Shown here: positions 42,432 through 50,589 of the stretch, piece by piece
How positions within the stretch are numbered: position 1 is the stretch's first letter
Layout: each line of letters opens with the position of its first letter
Source: Bradyrhizobium sp. S69
GTDB lineage: Bacteria > Pseudomonadota > Alphaproteobacteria > Rhizobiales > Xanthobacteraceae
DNA: 64,000 nt
Assembly: GCF_009766005.1 (NCBI RefSeq)
Contig: NZ_LMUK01000051.1
Coordinates: 1 to 64,000, forward strand
Direction of reading: 5' to 3'
Made by a program: the position numbers and the translations under genes
Notes under the pieces: generated by a model
Told to the model about the DNA's origin: nothing
Database searches by the model: none
Seen by the model: the letters and a program-made list of their open reading frames with translations, nothing else

Positions 42432-42952
42432 TTCGCGCTTTCCAGCAAGCGGCGCTGGATCAGCCAGCGGGCTCCGCGGCTCCAGGCCGAATTGGCGCCC
42501 GCGCGCAGGTCGGTCTGCTCGACGTCAACCAGCGCCCCGGATCGGACATCGCGAATCTTGTAGGTCACCGCATAGTCGGTGCGGCTGATGCGCGTGACGA
42601 TGCCGATCATGGACTGGTCGGCGTCGAGACCGGCGGCGATTTTGGCTTCGCACCCGTTGCAATCGTGCAATTTGCCGGCTTTCGCCGCTTCGTCGTCGGC
42701 TGCGCCGACGTCGACCAGTTTGTACCGCCCTGATTCCGCGATCAGCCGGCGCGCTTCGTCGGTCGAAAGGCGCAGTTGCTCGCGGTCGATGTCATCTGGC
42801 GGAATGTAGGCGGCGGCAGCGCTGAAATCTTCCAGTTCAAAGGGAAACAGCGCGAGCCGGATCGGGGCCGGCGCGGCGGCTTGCTCGGCCGCGGCGACCT
42901 GGAACCCAGCGGCCATCATGACCGAGGCGAGAATCAAGGGAATGCCGCGCAT
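42428..42952 (-). CDS. DUF3280 domain-containing exported protein
   Basis: A 174-residue exported protein with a signal peptide (MRGIPLILASVMMAAGFQVAAAE). The DUF3280 layout is IRLALFPFELEDFS, DEARRLIAESGRYKLVDV, then CNGCEAKIAAGLDADQSMIGIVTRISR and DVRSGALVDVEQTDLRAGANSAWSRGARWLI. The CNGC pair may form a disulfide or bind a ligand. The fold resembles small periplasmic proteins that sense or carry ligands. The ATG at 42952 has AGGAGG upstream. It is divergent from the sensor kinase gene, suggesting co-regulation. Confidence 0.84.
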   Translation of the reverse strand: MRGIPLILASVMMAAGFQVAAAEQAAAPAPIRLALFPFELEDFSAAAAYIPPDDIDREQLRLSTDEARRLIAESGRYKLVDVGAADDEAAKAGKLHDCNGCEAKIAAGLDADQSMIGIVTRISRTDYAVTYKIRDVRSGALVDVEQTDLRAGANSAWSRGARWLIQRRLLESAN

Positions 42953-43104
42953 GGATGCCTCCTGGAGAAGTCGAACGGCCTGATATCGTCCGATCCGACG
43001 GCGACGCGAAACCGTGATTTTCCCTGAATTGACCGGGTGAAATGCCCGATCTGCACCTGCCGCGCTTTCTTCCCGACGAAATTTGCTTCTACAATGCAAG
43101 GGCG

Positions 43105-44538
43105 ATGGAACAGAGCTTGCCGCAAGCCCTCAATCAAACCCTCAATCAACCTGCGCTTCATTTCGCGGTGGGTCGCCCACGCGCCATCGATCTGAAGCTG
43201 CGGCTGGCGTTATGCGTCGCGGCGCTGGCGGCGGTTTGCTTGCTCGCGGTCGCGGCCTATGCCCTGTTTGACAGCGACCGCGCCGCCCGCGCCAAGGGGA
43301 ACCGCATCGCCGAAATGGTCGCCAAGGACATTTCCCTGCAGCTTTCGCAAGCCCAATGGTACTCGCAGTCCCCGGAGCACGCGCCGGATTTGCAACGGAT
43401 CGCGGCGCCGTTGATGGAGCCGGGTCTCTGCATCGCCTATCAGGACAAGACCGGCACCTTCCGTCAGGGCATCTGCAGCGGCGCGCTCGCCAGCGAAGAT
43501 ATCGCCCCCGAAAGCTACGCGGCGCTCTATCGCGCGATTTTCCATCCCGGCGAACCGATCACGAAACCGCTTTTCATCGAGGGCGAGACGCAGGGCGTGG
43601 CGGTCGCGACATTCGACCCCGCCACGCAGATCGGCCGGAGCTGGCGCGAGGCCAGCCGCCTGCTTTCCGTCATGGCTTTCGCGCTGGTGGGGCTTTGCCT
43701 TGCGGTCTATGCCGCGCTGGCGCGGGTATTGCGGCCGACGCTGGTCATTCGCACCGGGCTAGCGCAGCTCGCCGCCAACGATCTTTCCGCGCGGCTGCCG
43801 AGTTTCGATCTCGCCGAACTCTCGGCTATTTCCGACGTCTTCAATACGCTGGCCGAGAGGCTGGAAACGACGCTCGCCGAACGCAACGCGCTGACGCGAA
43901 AGCTGATCGCCGTCCAGGACGAGGAGCGGCGCCATCTTGCGCGGGAATTGCACGACGAATTCGGCCAGTCGCTTACCGCCATCGCGGCACAGGCCGCGGC
44001 GGCGGCGCATACCGCGGAGCGCCAATGTCCGCCGCTTTACGAAGAATGCCGTGGCATCTCGCGGACCACGGCAGGCATGATGGCGACGCTGCGCGGGGCG
44101 CTGGTGCGGCTACGGCCGCCCGACATCGAGGAACTCGGCCTCACCCAGAGTCTCGAAAGCCTCGTTGCAAGCTGGAATGGCATCGAGAAGGGCCATACGC
44201 GATTTGATATTGCCATTGCCGGCCGGGTCGACGATTTGCCGCAAAGCGTCTGCGCCAACCTTTATCGTATCGCGCAGGAAGCGATCACCAACGCCGCGAA
44301 ACATGCCCAGGCGAGTTGCGTGCAACTGCGGATCGAGGCGGGACCGGCCGACATCGTCTTGAGCGTCGAGGACGACGGCGAAGCAACGGGCACTAGCCTC
44401 GCGCCAAAACCCGGCATGGGCCTGCTCGGTATGCAAGAGCGGGTCGCCTCGCTCGGCGGAACGCTGCGCTTCGAGCGGCGAGCCTCGGGCGGTGCCAGGC
44501 TGGTCGCGACCATTCCCAATATGGCGGCGGAGCCTTGA
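43105..44538 (+). CDS. NarL-type sensor histidine kinase
   Basis: A 477-residue membrane sensor kinase. Two membrane spans (about residues 37-56 and 193-215) flank a periplasmic sensor of about 135 residues, then a HAMP-like linker, the HisKA_3 box RRHLARELHDEFGQSL and an ATPase with NLYRIAQEAITNAAKHA and GMGLLGMQERV. The ATG at 43105 is favoured by length before the first span; an ATG at 43042 is possible and then a TACAAT at 43091 would be inside the gene. It is coupled to the response regulator (2-bp gap). Confidence 0.86.
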   Translation: MEQSLPQALNQTLNQPALHFAVGRPRAIDLKLRLALCVAALAAVCLLAVAAYALFDSDRAARAKGNRIAEMVAKDISLQLSQAQWYSQSPEHAPDLQRIAAPLMEPGLCIAYQDKTGTFRQGICSGALASEDIAPESYAALYRAIFHPGEPITKPLFIEGETQGVAVATFDPATQIGRSWREASRLLSVMAFALVGLCLAVYAALARVLRPTLVIRTGLAQLAANDLSARLPSFDLAELSAISDVFNTLAERLETTLAERNALTRKLIAVQDEERRHLARELHDEFGQSLTAIAAQAAAAAHTAERQCPPLYEECRGISRTTAGMMATLRGALVRLRPPDIEELGLTQSLESLVASWNGIEKGHTRFDIAIAGRVDDLPQSVCANLYRIAQEAITNAAKHAQASCVQLRIEAGPADIVLSVEDDGEATGTSLAPKPGMGLLGMQERVASLGGTLRFERRASGGARLVATIPNMAAEP

Positions 44539-44540
44539 GC

Positions 44541-45203
44541 ATGGCCATCGCCAAGTCCCGCGCGCGGGTGATGCTGGTGGACGACCATGCGATCGTGCGC
44601 GAGGGCTATCGCTCGCTGTTGCAGAAGCAGGACCATCTTCAGGTCGTCGCCGAGGCGGGCGACGGCGCCGACGCCTATCGCCTTTACAAGGAAGCCAAGC
44701 CGGATCTCGTCATCATGGATCTATCGATGCCGGGCATTGGCGGGGTGGAGGCGATCCGGCGTATCAGGCAATGGGACGGTTCCGCGCGCATCCTGGTATT
44801 CACCATGCACCAAAGTGCTGCCTATGCGGTCCAGGCCATCAAGGCGGGCGCCCGCGGCTTTGTCACGAAAAGCAGCCCGCCGGATATTTTGCTCCGCGCG
44901 ATCGGCGATGTCATGGCCGGGCGCATCGCACTCAGCCCCGACATCGACCACGAACTCGCCATCAATCGTCTCGCCGGCGAACCTTCCGCGATCGACACCC
45001 TCAGCCCGCGGGAATTTGAAATCCTGCGGATGCTGCTGGCCGAAAAATCCGTGGAGGACATCGCTGAAACACTGCATATCAGCGTCAAGACCGCCGCCAA
45101 CACCCGCTATCACATCCGCGCCAAGCTTGGCGTCGCCTCCGACATCGAACTGGTCCGTCTTGCGCTTCGTCAGCGGATCATCGCGGCGGATATCGAAGGC
45201 TAA
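44541..45203 (+). CDS. LuxR/NarL-family response regulator
   Basis: A 220-residue regulator. The receiver has DDH at 14-16, phospho-acceptor Asp60 in LVIMDLSMPG, and lysine in VTKSSPP. The C-terminal HTH is LSPREFEILRMLLAEKSVEDIAETLHISVKTAANTRYHIRAKLG. It follows the kinase by 2 bp, an ordinary two-component pair. Targets are unknown; the divergent DUF3280 gene and the downstream NHL protein are the nearest candidates. Its stop is followed at once by a run of CAA units. Confidence 0.9.
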   Translation: MAIAKSRARVMLVDDHAIVREGYRSLLQKQDHLQVVAEAGDGADAYRLYKEAKPDLVIMDLSMPGIGGVEAIRRIRQWDGSARILVFTMHQSAAYAVQAIKAGARGFVTKSSPPDILLRAIGDVMAGRIALSPDIDHELAINRLAGEPSAIDTLSPREFEILRMLLAEKSVEDIAETLHISVKTAANTRYHIRAKLGVASDIELVRLALRQRIIAADIEG

Positions 45204-45219
45204 CAACAACAACAACAAC
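45203..45219 (+). repeat. CAA trinucleotide microsatellite
   Basis: Five CAA units follow directly on the TAA stop of the response regulator, ending in CATGGGAG. It lies between that stop and the ribosome site of the NHL-repeat gene, where slippage would change spacing between the two. Confidence 0.9.
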
Positions 45220-45234
45220 ATGGGAGACAACCAC

Positions 45235-46203
45235 ATGCCAACCATCCTCGGCTCCGGCGAGCATCGTTACCGCGTCGTTGAAAACTGGGCGAAGCTGCCG
45301 CAGGATTTGCATCTCACCGACGTCGCCTCGGTCGCGGTCGACAGCAAGGACCAGATTTACGTGTTCAATCGCGGCGACCACCCGATGGTGGTGCTGGATC
45401 GCGACGGCAATTTCCTGCGCAGTTGGGGCGAAGGCCTGTTCAGCCGCGCGCATGGCCTGCATATCGACGCCGACGACAATCTGTATTGCACCGACGACGG
45501 CGACCACACGGTGCGAAAATGCTCGGTCGACGGCAAGGTGCTCTTGACCATCGGCATCCCTCGGCAGCCCGCGCCCTTCATGAGCGGCGAACCGTTCCAC
45601 CGCTGCACCCACACGGCGCTGTCGCCCAAGGGCGAGATCTACGTTTCGGACGGCTACGGCAATGCCTGCGTCCACAAATACACGCCCGACGCCAAACTGA
45701 TCAAAAGCTGGGGCGAACCCGGCACTGATCCCGGCCAGTTCAACATCGTCCACAACATCGCCACCGACGCCGACGGTTTTGTCTACGTCGCCGACCGCGA
45801 GAACCACCGCGTTCAGGTGTTCGACGGCAACGGCAAATACGAGACGCAGTGGAATAATCTGCACCGGCCCTGCGCGCTGCATTGCTGCGGCGGCAAGCAT
45901 CCGACGTTCATCATCGGCGAGCTCGGCCCGGGCCTCGCGGTCAACCGCAAGGTACCCAATCTCGGCCCGCGCCTCTCCATCGTCGACGCCAAGGGAAAGC
46001 GCATCGCCCGGCTCGGCGGCGAGAATGGTCCGGGTCTCGAGGCCGGCAAATTCCTCGCCCCGCACGGCCTCGCGCTCGATTCGAAAGGCGACATCTATGT
46101 CGGCGAGGTCGGCGTCACCGACTGGAAGACCAGTTTTGCGGAAACGCCGATGCCGCCGGAGCTGAAGATCGCCCGCTGCCTGCAGAAGCTGGAGAAAATA
46201 TAA
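45235..46203 (+). CDS. NHL-repeat protein, peptidyl-amidating-lyase-like
   Basis: A 322-residue beta-propeller protein with repeated NHL units (for example VASVAVDSKDQIYVFNRGDHPMVV, NIATDADGFVYVADRENHRVQVFD, HGLALDSKGDIYVGEVG). The overall likeness is to peptidylglycine alpha-amidating lyase, but bacterial members act on unknown substrates. No signal peptide is seen, so it is probably cytosolic. GGGAG stands 8-13 bases before the ATG at 45235. It lies 31 bp behind the response-regulator gene and is convergent with a lactonase-like gene. Confidence 0.83.
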   Translation: MPTILGSGEHRYRVVENWAKLPQDLHLTDVASVAVDSKDQIYVFNRGDHPMVVLDRDGNFLRSWGEGLFSRAHGLHIDADDNLYCTDDGDHTVRKCSVDGKVLLTIGIPRQPAPFMSGEPFHRCTHTALSPKGEIYVSDGYGNACVHKYTPDAKLIKSWGEPGTDPGQFNIVHNIATDADGFVYVADRENHRVQVFDGNGKYETQWNNLHRPCALHCCGGKHPTFIIGELGPGLAVNRKVPNLGPRLSIVDAKGKRIARLGGENGPGLEAGKFLAPHGLALDSKGDIYVGEVGVTDWKTSFAETPMPPELKIARCLQKLEKI

Positions 46204-46234
46204 CGACGCCGGCGATGATGCTGCGGTCAGACGA

Positions 46235-47059
46235 TCAGGCGGCGACCGGCCGGCGAGCCGCCAGGCGGTCGGCGGCCTGCGGATCATGGGTCGGCAGATA
46301 CACCACCGGGCCGGACGCCGCGAAGCGCCTGATCGCATCCAGCGTCGCGCCAGAGACACCCTCATCCTCGCTGACGCCATCGAGCTTGCCCGCGAGCATC
46401 AGTGCTTCATTGTAAGAGGTGTCGCCGGCCAGCAAAAGACTGATATCGCCGTCCTGAACCACGACCGAGATATGATCCGCGGTGTGACCGGGCGTTGCCA
46501 CCGCGATGACATCTCCGCTCTCCGTCAGCCGCCGGCTCGACGCGAACGGACCAAACGGCTCGGCCGCCAGATGCAGCGGCGCCGGATCGAACCATGACGG
46601 CCAGCGCTGCGGAAGATAGCCGCGGATGCGGCCGAGTGTTCCGCTGGCCAATCGCAGCTCGCCGGGCGCAACCAGGATCTCGCTGTTTTGAAAATGCGCC
46701 AGGCCGCCGTCATGATCCATATGCAAATGGGTGAGCACGACCCGCTTGACGTCGCGCGCGCCGATGCCGAGCGCCCGTAGCTGCGGGCCGATCTCCTGTT
46801 CGGGCTCGATGCGAAACGCCACCTCCCAGCGCACGTAGGGATGCAGCGACTTTCCGCTTTCCAGCAGATGCGCGCCCTGGCCGGTGTCGACCACGACGAC
46901 GCCCTCGACCGTCTCGATGGCCCAGGCGTAGGTCGGCAACCAATCGGTCCAAATAGCATCGGTGAAAATCGCAAGCCGCCGCGACAGCCCGTGGCCGCGG
47001 CCCTCGACCTGCGCCGTCTTGATCCGGACTTGTCCGGTTTGGATCGCGTGAACCTTCAT
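46235..47059 (-). CDS. N-acyl-homoserine-lactonase-like metallo-beta-lactamase fold enzyme
   Basis: A 274-residue metallo-beta-lactamase-fold hydrolase close to the AiiA/AttM lactonases. The zinc motif is HLHMDHDGG (His111, His113, Asp115, His116), then a histidine in GHTADHIS and the bridging aspartate in LLLAGDTSYN. Such enzymes open acyl-homoserine lactones and can quench quorum sensing, but others hydrolyse different lactones or thioesters. The ATG at 47059 has GGAGGT upstream. The ClC gene ends 28 bp upstream on the same strand, so both may be on one transcript. Confidence 0.83.
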   Translation of the reverse strand: MKVHAIQTGQVRIKTAQVEGRGHGLSRRLAIFTDAIWTDWLPTYAWAIETVEGVVVVDTGQGAHLLESGKSLHPYVRWEVAFRIEPEQEIGPQLRALGIGARDVKRVVLTHLHMDHDGGLAHFQNSEILVAPGELRLASGTLGRIRGYLPQRWPSWFDPAPLHLAAEPFGPFASSRRLTESGDVIAVATPGHTADHISVVVQDGDISLLLAGDTSYNEALMLAGKLDGVSEDEGVSGATLDAIRRFAASGPVVYLPTHDPQAADRLAARRPVAA

Positions 47060-47087
47060 GGCCGGGACCTCCGCGTGGTCGCTGGAA

Positions 47088-48848
47088 TCAGATTTCGCCG
47101 ATCGCCTCACGCCGCCGTTGCTCGGATGCTTCGGCGTAGCGCTTCATGGCGTGGGCCTCGCTCAAAATTCCGATCGGCTGATGCGCGCCGTCGTCCTCGA
47201 CCACCGCCAGCTGTTCGGCTTCCGCCGCGTCGAACACGGCGATGGCCTCCTGGATATTCATGAACGGATGCAACACCACGTCGCGATAATGCAGAATGTC
47301 GATCAGGCCGTGGGGCGCCTCGAGATCGGGCGCGTGCGCCTCGGCCACCAGCGCCAGTCCGACATAACGGCCGTCGCTGTCGACCCCAATCACTTGGGTC
47401 TTGGAGCCCAGTGGAAACTTGCTGCGAAATTCCTCGATCGGCATGCCGGCAGAGACCATGGTGACGTCGGGCCGCATCAGGCGCCGCACCGTGAGATCCC
47501 GGATCCAGCCGACATCCGCTGCACTTCGGATGGTTTCACCGCGCAGATGCAATCGCCAGGTCGCGAACGAATAGCCGAACAATTCGCGGGTGATCTGGGT
47601 CGAGATCATCACCGCGACCAGCACCGCGGTGGTGAGCCAGAGATTGCCGGTGGATTCGAGCGCGATGAACGACATGGTCAGCGGCCCGCCGATCACCGAG
47701 GCCGACAGCGCGCTCATGCCGACGATCGCATAGACGTTCGGATCGAGCTTGAGCGCGGGCCAGACCGCGTCGATGCCGCCGGCGAACAAATGGCCGCCCA
47801 GCGCGCCCAGAAACAGCGTGGCAAAGAACAATCCGCCGCGAAAGCCGCTGCCGAGCGAGATGATGGACGCCAGTACCTTCAGCGCGAACATGGTGGCGAT
47901 CACCGTCAACGGGATCGAGACAAAGCCGGCGAAATGCAGCGCGCCGTGCCCCGACGACATCACTTGCGGCGTCGCCAGCGCGAGCAGGCCGACGGCAAAC
48001 CCACCGAGCGCCGGGCGCAAGGGTGGCCAGAGCCGCGTCTTCGCCAGCAAGGTTTCGCCGAGGGCTACGCCGCGCATGATGGCGATGCCGACCAGGGCCG
48101 CGAGTATTCCGAGCACGGCGGCGATGACAAGATCGCGTCCGACCACGTCGCCGACCGGACCGACGCCGATGCCGAGCGACAAGGGTGAAAACGCATGGGT
48201 GACAAAATAGCCCGCCACCGCCGCGATGCCGACCGGCGTCAGGCTCGCCGGCGTATAGCCTCCGATCACCAGCTCGAAGGCGTAAAAGGCGCCCCCGAGC
48301 GGCGCCCCGAAGGCGCCGGCGATGGCCGCGGCGGCGCCGCAGCCGACCATCAGGCGCTGGTCGCTGCGTCGCAGATGAAAGCCGCGCCCCAGCGACGCCG
48401 CGAGCCCGCTGGCAAGCTGGGTGTATCCTGCTTCGAGCCCGACAGAGGCGCCGACACCGCTCGACCAGATGGTCTGCAACGCCACGATCACGCTGCCGCG
48501 AAACGACATCAGTCCGCCATGCAGCGCATTGGCCTCGATCGGATCGATTTCGCGCGCCGGCCGCCACCGCAACAGCAGCATGAAGGCGAGGCCAAGCAAC
48601 AGGCCGCCGAGGCTCGGGACCAGCAGAGCGCGCCACGGCTCGATACGGAACTGGCTGGACAGCCGGTCTCCCCATTGGAGCTCGAACAGCGCAACGTGCA
48701 TCGCTTCGACCGCGATGCTCATCGCGGCCACCACCAGCCCGCCGACGGTTCCAACCAGCGCCGCAAGGACCACCAGGCTGGTTTCATGCGCGCGAACGAA
48801 CGCCCGCAGCCGCTGCGGAGCCTCAAGATAACGCGAGCTGGTAGCCAT
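47088..48848 (-). CDS. ClC-type chloride channel/antiporter with CBS domains
   Basis: A 586-residue ClC family membrane protein: about 10-12 spans in the first 430 residues, then a cytosolic pair of CBS domains (LMRPDVTMVSAGMPIEEF and HPFMNIQEAIAVFDAAEAEQLAVVEDD). Filter motifs are GVGASVGLEAG (the gating glutamate kept, though GxEGP is altered to GLEAG) and GSGFRGGLFFATLFLG. The intracellular proton glutamate region reads PLGGAFYAFELVIGG. Whether it is a channel or a proton exchanger cannot be decided. It is divergent from the HNH gene. Confidence 0.9.
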   Translation of the reverse strand: MATSSRYLEAPQRLRAFVRAHETSLVVLAALVGTVGGLVVAAMSIAVEAMHVALFELQWGDRLSSQFRIEPWRALLVPSLGGLLLGLAFMLLLRWRPAREIDPIEANALHGGLMSFRGSVIVALQTIWSSGVGASVGLEAGYTQLASGLAASLGRGFHLRRSDQRLMVGCGAAAAIAGAFGAPLGGAFYAFELVIGGYTPASLTPVGIAAVAGYFVTHAFSPLSLGIGVGPVGDVVGRDLVIAAVLGILAALVGIAIMRGVALGETLLAKTRLWPPLRPALGGFAVGLLALATPQVMSSGHGALHFAGFVSIPLTVIATMFALKVLASIISLGSGFRGGLFFATLFLGALGGHLFAGGIDAVWPALKLDPNVYAIVGMSALSASVIGGPLTMSFIALESTGNLWLTTAVLVAVMISTQITRELFGYSFATWRLHLRGETIRSAADVGWIRDLTVRRLMRPDVTMVSAGMPIEEFRSKFPLGSKTQVIGVDSDGRYVGLALVAEAHAPDLEAPHGLIDILHYRDVVLHPFMNIQEAIAVFDAAEAEQLAVVEDDGAHQPIGILSEAHAMKRYAEASEQRRREAIGEI

Positions 48849-49051
48849 TTGCCGGGTCCGTTGACGGCCAAAAACAGCCGTCCGCCCCCGGTTTAGCTGT
48901 GTTTGCGCCGATCACGCAATCCGGAGGCCTGAGTGAAGCCTCGTCGGGCCGGGCGGATAAGGCCTGCAACGCTCTTCACAATCCCGTCACGCTGCCTGTA
49001 GTATGTCAACACAAGCTGCTTCGCAGCCAAATCGGGGGCCAGGAGCGTTAC

Positions 49052-49609
49052 TTGAACGCACATGTCTCGCAAGGTGGTTGGCCGGTACTGGTACTTAACG
49101 CGGACTTCCGGCCGCTGAGTTACTATCCGTTGTCACTGTGGTCGTGGCAGGACGCGATCAAGGCTGTGTTCCTTGACCGCGTCAATATCGTCGAACATTA
49201 CGACCGCGCGGTGCGCAGCCCGACGTTCGAAATTCAGCTGCCGAGCGTGGTATCGCTGAAATCCTTCGTCAAGCCGACCACGCATCCGGCCTTCACCCGG
49301 TTCAACGTGTTCCTGCGCGACCGCTTCATCTGCCAATACTGCTCGGCGGCCGACGATCTCACCTTCGATCACATCATCCCGCGCAGCAAAGGCGGCCAGA
49401 CCACCTGGGAAAACGTGGTCGCCGCGTGTTCGCCGTGCAACCTGCGCAAGGGAAACCTGACGCCGCAGCAGGCCCGGATGTTTCCGAGGCAACACCCGTT
49501 CGCGCCCACGGTGCATCAGCTGCATCGCAACGGCCGGCTGTTCCCGCCGAACTATCTGCATGATAGCTGGCTCGATTATTTATATTGGGACACCGAACTC
49601 GATCCGTAG
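49052..49609 (+). CDS. HNH endonuclease family protein
   Basis: A 185-residue protein with a C-terminal HNH nuclease domain: CQYC, then DDLTFDHIIPRSKGGQTTWENVVAACSPCNLRKGN (the DH, N and CxxC elements all present). The N-terminus WPVLVLNADFRPLSYYPLSLWSWQDAIK is conserved in this widespread alphaproteobacterial family, whose target is not known. The start is TTG at 49052 with AGGAG 6 bases upstream; the open frame reaches 48899, but that part is not protein-like. It is not linked to any restriction or phage gene here. Confidence 0.87.
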   Translation: MNAHVSQGGWPVLVLNADFRPLSYYPLSLWSWQDAIKAVFLDRVNIVEHYDRAVRSPTFEIQLPSVVSLKSFVKPTTHPAFTRFNVFLRDRFICQYCSAADDLTFDHIIPRSKGGQTTWENVVAACSPCNLRKGNLTPQQARMFPRQHPFAPTVHQLHRNGRLFPPNYLHDSWLDYLYWDTELDP

Positions 49610-50039
49610 GGCGGGGACGGGATGCCGATCGTCGTGGGATCACTCAATGACCGCGCGATCAATTGTAGGATCGGTCTACCGTGGCTCCGACGTTGACTGG
49701 TGCTTTGCCGCTTCCGCGTCGGCCGCTTTCGAGGCCACGAGGTCTCTCCCCGCTCATGCGCGGTGAAACTTCGGCCAGCCCTATTTTTCCATTCAGCATC
49801 TTGGCCGCCACATTTTGTCCGGCCGTGAGATGACTCCCTAATTGTCGGGCGGCGAGATTCAGCGGGCCCTCGTCACATCACGGGGCCGAAGCCTTTGCAA
49901 AGCCGCGGGTACTTGAAATTCGTCCATCAATGTTGGTTCACCGCCAGCGTGACATCGAGAGCCGGCTGAGGAGCAATCTCGTTCGAGCGGGCCGCCGGCG
50001 GGCCTCGCCCTACCCTTGCGGCCTGGAATTTCGGCCTCT
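49610..50039. other. Gene-less spacer of about 430 bp
   Basis: I see no supportable gene. A minus-strand frame of about 70 codons is open near 49660-49880 but has a stop just upstream and no recognisable motif. The DNA is less repeat-like than other gaps in the window and may be the decayed flank of the MarR/efflux pair to its right. Confidence 0.5.
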
Positions 50040-50083
50040 ACAAATATTTGTGTCTATGCAACTATCGCAAATGCGCGTATATT
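50040..50083. promoter_or_regulatory. Promoter/operator region of the MarR gene
   Basis: A perfect palindrome ACAAATATTTGT at 50040-50051 and a TATATT -10-like element at 50078-50083 lie upstream of the MarR start at 50090. ATTTG and CAAAT half-sites recur (the latter near 50068-50072), as in many MarR autoregulatory operators. Confidence 0.55.
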
Positions 50084-50089
50084 GCGCCT

Positions 50090-50578
50090 ATGCACGAATT
50101 TCCTCCGGACATGGACCCGCTCGCCGTCGCCCTGATCATGGCCGTCGTTCCGCTGATCAAGGACAGCCAGACCGAGGTCATGACCGCAACGGCCGAGTTC
50201 GATCTGACCATGTCGCAACTGCGCATGCTGTTCGTGCTGGACAAGGCGCGTGCCGATCTTGCGGTCAACGAAGTGGCCGATCAGGTCTCGCTGTCGATGG
50301 CCGCCGCCGGCCGGGCCGTCGATGGCCTGGTTCGCGGTGGCCTGCTGTCGCGCCGCGAAGACCCGCTTGACCGGCGCATCAAGCGCATCGGCCTTACCGA
50401 TGCCGGCAAGAAGGCGATCGAACAGATCGGCGCGGCACGCCGGCACTCCGTTGAACGTTTCGTCGATGCGCTGAACAAGACCGAGCGCGCGGCATTGACC
50501 GCGGCCGTAGCTACCCTGGGAGCACTGACGCGCAAGCATTTCTCCGCCATGTTTCCCAGCCTGTTACCCCCCTCTTAG
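50090..50578 (+). CDS. MarR family transcriptional regulator
   Basis: A 162-residue winged-helix regulator. The recognition region is LAVNEVADQVSLSMAAAGRAVDGLVRGGLLSRREDPLDRRIKRIGLTDAG with the beta-wing DPLDRRIK. It lies 11 bp before a DHA2 efflux gene, and a palindrome lies upstream, so it probably represses both until a toxic substrate is present. An alternative GTG/ATG upstream (50048) runs into the operator and is less likely. Confidence 0.9.
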   Translation: MHEFPPDMDPLAVALIMAVVPLIKDSQTEVMTATAEFDLTMSQLRMLFVLDKARADLAVNEVADQVSLSMAAAGRAVDGLVRGGLLSRREDPLDRRIKRIGLTDAGKKAIEQIGAARRHSVERFVDALNKTERAALTAAVATLGALTRKHFSAMFPSLLPPS

Positions 50579-50589
50579 GATACATCTGC

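Noticed and set aside
49052-49609. HNH gene as part of a restriction or defence system
   Set aside because: No methylase, helicase or other defence gene is near, and the family is a widespread stand-alone one.
49660-49880. Open minus-strand frame of about 70 codons
   Set aside because: A stop lies just upstream, no start with a ribosome site is visible, and no family is recognised.
49930-50370. 146-codon plus-strand open frame
   Set aside because: It overlaps the MarR gene in another frame and is Arg/Pro-rich shadow sequence.
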